From: Gymnothorax reevesii
Lineage: Eukaryota > Chordata > Actinopteri > Anguilliformes > Muraenidae
Assembly: GCA_029721435.1 (NCBI GenBank)
Contig: CM056574.1
Span: 76,613,501 to 76,677,500 of the forward strand
Length of the DNA: 64,000 bases
Direction: 5' to 3'
A program made the translations under genes and the position numbers. Shown here in pieces: positions 60,069 through 64,000 of this stretch (position 1 is its first letter; the number at the start of each line of letters is the position of its first letter). The notes under the pieces are model-generated. The model was not told the origin of the DNA and ran no database searches. It saw only the letters and a list, made by a program, of their open reading frames with translations.

Positions 60069-61666
60069 TAAAAAACCAAAAACCAATGAAGTTGGCACGT
60101 TATGTAAATCGTAGATAAAAACAGAATACAATGATTTGCAAATCCTTTTCAACTTATATTCAATTGAATACACTGCAAAGACAAGGTGTTTAATGTTCAA
60201 ACTGAGTAACTTTTTTTTTTTTTTTTGCAAAAAATCATTAACTTAGAATTTAAAGGCAGCAACACATTGCAAAAAAGTTGGCACAGGGGCCTTTTTACCA
60301 CTGTGTTACATCGCCTTTCCTTTTAACGACACTCAGTAAACGTTTGGGAACTGAGGAGACCAATTTTTGAAGCTTTTCAGGTGGAACTCTTTCCCATTCT
60401 TGCTTGATGTACAGCTTAAGTTGTTCAACAGTCTGGGGTCTCCGTTGTCGTATTTTACGCTTCATAATGCGCCACACATTTTCAATGGGAGACAGGTCTG
60501 GACTACAAGCAGGCCAGTCTAGTACCCACACTCTTTTACTACAGAGCCAGGCTGTTGTGCAGAGGGGTGGCAGAAGGTGGCTTGGCATTGTCTTGCTGAA
60601 ACAAGCAGGGGCATCCATGAAAAAGATATGTTACTCCAAAACCTGTATGTACCTTTCAGCATAAATGGTGCCTTCACTTATGTGTAAGTTGCCCATGCCT
60701 TGGGCACTAATACACCCCAGTACCATCACAGATGCTGGCTTTTGAATTTTGCGCCTATAACAGTCCGGATGGTTCTTTTCCTCTTTGGTCCGGAGGACAC
60801 GACATCCAGTTTCCAAAAAACAATTTGAAATGTGGACTCGTCAGACCACAGAACACTTTTCCACTTTGCATAAGTCCATCTTAGATGAGCTTAGGCCCAG
60901 CGAAGCCGGCGGCGTTTCTGGGTGCTGTTGATAAATGGCTTTCGCTTTGCATTGTAGAGTTTTAACTTGCACTTGCAGAAGTAGCGAAAAACTGTAGTTA
61001 CTGGCAGTGGTTTTCTGAAGTGTTCCTGAGCCCATGTGGTGATGTCCTTTACACACTGATGTTGGTTTTTGATGCAGTATTGCCTGAGTAATCGTAGGTC
61101 ACAGGCATTCGGCCGTGGTTTTCGGCCTTGTAACTTACGTGCAGTGATTTCTCCAGATTCTCTGAACCTTTTGACGATATTACGGACCGTAGATGATGAA
61201 ATCCCTAAATTTCTTGCAATAGCTCGTTGAGGAATGTTGTTTTTAAACTGTTCAACAATCAGCTCACGCATTTGTTCACTAAGTGGTGACCCTCGCCCCA
61301 TCCTTGTTTGTGAATGACTGAGCATTTCAGGGAAGCTGCTTTTATACCCAATCATGGCACCCACCTGTTCCCAGTTAGCCCGTTCACGGGTGGGATGTTC
61401 TAAATAAGTGTTTGATGAGCATTCCTCTACTCTCTCAGTCTTTTTGGCTACTTGTGCCAGCTTTTTTGAAACATGTTGCAGGCATCAAATTCCAAATGAG
61501 CTAATATTTGCAAAAAATTACAAAGTTTACCTGTTCGAACATTAAGTAACTTGTCTTTGCAGTGTATTCAATTGAATATAGGTTGAAAAGGATTTGCAAA
61601 TCATTGTATTCTGTTTTTATTTACAATTTACAGAACGTGCGAACTTCTCTGGTTTTGGGTTTTGTA
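60069..61666 (-). mobile_element. Tc1 element, family C copy 3, inside the Gypsy remnant
   Basis: TA-flanked (60069-60070, 61665-61666). The left end is mutated (TAAAAAACCAAAAACCAATG); inverted repeats are about 210 bp. On both sides lies Gypsy gag-pro sequence, so it landed in an already present retrotransposon. Confidence 0.93.
60295..61301 (-). pseudogene. Tc1 transposase, multiply broken
   Basis: ATG at 61301 opens MGRGSPLSEQ; the frame runs to a stop after RRLRWA (GCC-TAA near 60891, CAA in the other copies). A T insertion near 60818 shifts frame before the CYRRKIQKPASVMV block. The segment after IQVLE loses about 15 bp. The second catalytic region is replaced: ACFSKTMPS.. lies out of frame where QQDNAKPH should be. 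The C-terminal part (SPIENVW to KGDVTQW) is intact. It is the most decayed of the three family C copies. Confidence 0.9.
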
Positions 61667-62294
61667 GATGGACTAATGGGCAATGTTTCAGATGCCTTCC
61701 CTGCCTGCATCTCAATGCACAACTTGGAGCAACCTGATAAAGTTGAATCTCTGCCTGTAATGCGAAAGTGCCGCGCATGCCATAGCTGAGTGCCTAGTTC
61801 AATGGAAGTGAGCATGAGTAAGAAAGCTGACGTTGGGAGCTGCTGTCTCATGAGTCCATCCACTCGTTCCTGTCTGCCTTATCTCGCAAGGACCCCCTTA
61901 CCATCGGGGTTTTAATTCATTCCGGCACCGATGGGAATTTCATCCATCGTGGTCTCGTTTGTCACCTGAAGATACCAACCAAGCCATTACCAGTTTCCCT
62001 CCAGTCCTCGGATTGATGGTAGCTGCCTTTCCTGATGTCAGCAAAGTTACACAACTGGTGCTCATGCTGACCTCCTGTAATCATGTGGAAGCATTAGCTT
62101 TTCTCATCCTGCAGTCGCCGCATGCTCAGGTGCTGTTGGGGAGGCCAACTGATAACTTATGGTTTACACAACGTTTGGGTGAAAATTCCTTCCTGATTGG
62201 CTTGCGGGTATGCATTAAAACCATGGAACCGCACAGATAGTTCGGCTTCAGTAGTTTCATCATTCGAAATTCATCCGCTGGCCAACCTGTAACC
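61667..62294 (+). pseudogene. Gypsy gag end and aspartic protease fragment
   Basis: It continues the Gypsy reading after the Tc1 insertion. SALSRKDPLTIGVLIHSGTD then GNFIHRGLVCHLKIPTKPL corresponds to the retropepsin active-site region, where LIDSGADGNFID is usual. The catalytic Asp is His here, so the protease is dead. HVEALAFLILQSPHAQVLLG then RPT follows the normal order of the domain. It ends at the hAT insertion. Confidence 0.8.
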
Positions 62295-63588
62295 CAGTGG
62301 TTCCCAAAGTGGGGGGCGCGCCCCCTAGGGGGGGTGCAGTGCAGTTGCAGGGGGGGCGCAGGGTGGGGGAAGCACATTTTTCCCCACCCACTACTGTAGA
62401 GTTCCGGACACCAACAGAAAATTATTTTCATACAGTCCATTCGCTGCCCTGAATTCCGCGATTACATCGTAAATACTTGCCTTACTCTCAACATAACTGT
62501 TTGCCGAATCATTCATCTAGCCTGCCATTTTCATTAATAATTTGTTATGAATGCAGTTGTTCAAATATTTGAAGCTGGTAAAATGAGCTGGGTACAATCG
62601 ATGTAGTCTAGCAATACGCAACTCGCCGCTTTTTATCCTGCTCTGATCTGGCATATTGATAATAAAATGGTAAGTGACACCGAACAAACTCCAATGAATA
62701 CAAAGCAGAAATAACCGAGATTGCGTCATCTTATTCTCGATAATATGAATGCTCTGTAGCTAGGCCTACAGATAATTTTTATCTAGCCTAGCAACTGAAC
62801 GTTACAAACATATCGGCAGGTTCGGCAAGTGGTGTTCCTAAATTTTTTTTGTACTTCGCTGTCGGCTGTTAAAATAGGTTGATAACGGTGCTTTCTTTCT
62901 GCATCATAGAAACATAATTTTAAGTAGACGGCTATACTCAGGCAGAGGGGTGTGATACAGCCTAATGATTTTATACTTTAAAAGAGGTTTTGAATTATTA
63001 CATTTTCGTGTCCTTAATTGGAAAATTACGGTGGCCGTTTCCAAACCTGCCAATCGTTTTTAATGTTTCCAGCTAGGCTAGACAAAAATCATCTGTTCAG
63101 AGCATTCATATTTTCTAGTATAAGCTGACGCGATCTCGGTTAACGTATTTTAACTTAAAACTGCAAGGCCAGTGAAGAGAGAAAAATGTAACTGTCTCGA
63201 GACACTCCGTCAGCAGTCCGGCACAAGGTCGCTGATTGGCTGTATGCAAGTAAGTTTCTGTTGGTGTCCGGAAAATGCATTAATAGCTGTTGAATACTTA
63301 AAAAATAAACCTGTTACACTGAACATAATTACACAGTTAAGCTGCTTGAAAATTGTGCTTGTTATTTCCAATTCTAAAAGTAGCCTAGTTGTAGTTTATG
63401 ACAACCTACAGTTTACGTCCGTTCACTTATATTTTTTCAAAAAAGGTTGAGGTTTATATTAATTTAAATGCGTGAAATAAACTGCTATGGACTCTGAAAA
63501 CAAAATGTGCATATGTATTACCTATTTTGGGGGGGGGGGGGGGGGGGTCCCAAAGGGGGGCCCAGCAAAAAAAGTTTGGGAACCACTG
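62295..63588. mobile_element. hAT element with perfect termini and target duplication
   Basis: It starts CAGTGGTTCCCAAA and ends TTTGGGAACCACTG, a perfect 14-bp inverted repeat. Perfect 8-bp target duplications ctgtaacc lie at 62287-62294 and 63589-63596. Subterminal G-rich sequence occurs at both ends (GGGGGGCGCGCCCCC near 62321; a poly-G run of about 18 at 63529-63547). The 1.2-kb AT-rich body has no transposase frame, so it is non-autonomous. Its clean ends suggest a fairly recent insertion. Confidence 0.9.
63529..63547. repeat. Poly-G run near the right end of the hAT element
   Basis: About 18 consecutive G residues. Runs like this are prone to length error in sequencing and could form G-quadruplexes. 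Confidence 0.9.
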
Positions 63589-63673
63589 CTGTAACCATAG
63601 GAATGTTAGAGCACTGGCATTTGGCTGGGTATAATAGAAACCTACTCATTTATCTCCAGTAAATTTGGCAGTG

Positions 63674-64000
63674 TCAGATAAGTTGCGCCAAAATATGATG
63701 AAGTCGTACCCAGCAAACATCTTGCCAAGCTGGCCAATGAAAGTTGGAAGCTGGGCCATTTAGATGCATAAAAGACACTTGAACATCTTGGTTTTCATAC
63801 GACACGTCTAAGATGTTCGCCAGCCACCACTGGCCATCATATAGGGAAGCCACATAGTGACCTGGGATGCAGTCAGCCAGTTGGCTGGGCTCAGGCACAG
63901 GGGTGCCACACTGAAAGCTAAGAACCTCTTCACCCGACAAACGTTGAACTAGAATGGTTCCATTCTTTGTAACGCAGAAGCAGTAGTTATCCCTGGTGCC
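63674..64000 (-). CDS. Open frame running off the right edge, function unrecognised
   Basis: A 109-codon frame on the minus strand, open through the window edge and ending at TGA 63674-63676. It reads ..FCVTKNGTILVQRLSGEEVL, then CIPGHYVASLYDGQWWLANI and VSFMHLNGPASNFHWPAWQD, then CWVRLHHILAQLI. The pattern 'G-x-Y-V-A-x-x-Y-D-x-x-W-W-x-x-x-I ... FMH-x-x-GP-x-x-x-F-x-WP ... D-x-CW-x-x-x-x-HIL' resembles a small Tudor/SH3-like module I have met in uncharacterised, often transposon-linked, proteins of fish and invertebrates. I cannot name a family. No ATG is seen in the visible part, so it would be the C-terminal end of a longer frame or a last exon; a splice acceptor could also lie within it. 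It has no stops, unlike most transposon frames here. Confidence 0.5.
   Translation of the reverse strand, partial: GTRDNYCFCVTKNGTILVQRLSGEEVLSFQCGTPVPEPSQLADCIPGHYVASLYDGQWWLANILDVSYENQDVQVSFMHLNGPASNFHWPAWQDVCWVRLHHILAQLI

Larger units (their letters stand above)
58366..62294 (+). mobile_element. Ty3/Gypsy LTR retrotransposon remnant, nested
   Basis: A likely 5' LTR begins TGTCACAACC (58366) with a TATA-like 'gggtatttaagc' (58509). Three related blocks 'ccaatcctaatcaggg' lie in the leader (58890, 58979, and a degenerate one near 59070). Gag pieces and a protease piece follow. Reverse transcriptase, RNase H, integrase and the 3' LTR are absent from the window. It is interrupted by a hAT MITE (58627-58819) and a Tc1 copy (60069-61666), and cut by a hAT element at 62295. 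Direction is opposite to dscam. Confidence 0.8.

Noticed and set aside
60404..60664. Plus-strand frames repeated at the three Tc1 copies (28538, 53462, 60404)
   Set aside because: They recur only because they are the antisense of the Tc1 transposase.

Overview
The window reads as vertebrate, almost certainly teleost fish, nuclear DNA. The only host coding sequence I can support is two small exons on the minus strand at 51624-51739 and 50815-50964. They encode part of the cytoplasmic tail of a DSCAM-type (Down syndrome cell adhesion molecule) neuronal adhesion receptor. Their reading phases join perfectly (phase-1 junction giving ...METI-D-D-RST...), both have consensus splice sites, and they are separated by a 659-bp intron. 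Neither the next 3' exon (expected below 50815) nor the preceding transmembrane exon (expected above 51739) was seen. Everything from about 1 to 50814 and from 51740 to 64000 is therefore best read as very large dscam introns, more than 50 kb and more than 12 kb long within this window.

The introns are a dense, nested transposon landscape. From left to right: a fold-back MITE and a decayed THAP-domain exon (0-1 kb); an LTR-type solo LTR with a 5-bp target duplication that was later split by two insertions (1.1-5.5 kb); hAT-derived pieces and the 3' end of an L2/CR1-like LINE (7.7-10.9 kb); a long inverted-repeat element holding a hAT MITE (11.1-13.4 kb); a TAA-flanked Harbinger-like element holding a Tc1 transposon (13.9-16.3 kb); a tandem AGGTCA-rich repeat (16.8-18.1 kb); a second copy of the 'gcgccc' repeat, itself holding a TTAA-flanked element and a second solo LTR (18.4-22.8 kb); a pair of divergent tRNA-like sequences (24.7-25.5 kb); further TTAA-flanked elements and MITEs (25.6-28.2 kb); a Tc1 copy (28.3-29.9 kb); a DD37D mariner inside another TTAA element (36.1-38.1 kb); the AGGTCA repeat again, inverted (39-40 kb); several Tc1 remnants (40-41.5, 46.5-47.3, 49.2-49.7 kb); the dscam exons; a large palindrome (52.6-53.1 kb); two more copies of the 28.3-kb Tc1 family (53.1 and 60.1 kb); a Ty3/Gypsy gag-protease remnant (58.4-62.3 kb); a hAT element with perfect termini and target duplication (62.3-63.6 kb); and an open reading frame of unrecognised function running off the right edge.

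No transposase in the window is fully intact. The closest is the Tc1 transposase at 53353-54375, exactly 341 codons long and broken by one stop codon. I saw no CRISPR array, operon, bacterial-type regulatory site or complete rRNA/tRNA gene. The most interesting non-routine signals are the (TG)n tract standing where the polypyrimidine tract of a dscam acceptor should be, the tandem nuclear-receptor half-site array, two repeat families that carry conserved exon-like ATG segments, and the divergent tRNA-like pair. All calls come from reading the sequence by eye; family names for non-coding repeats are inferences.
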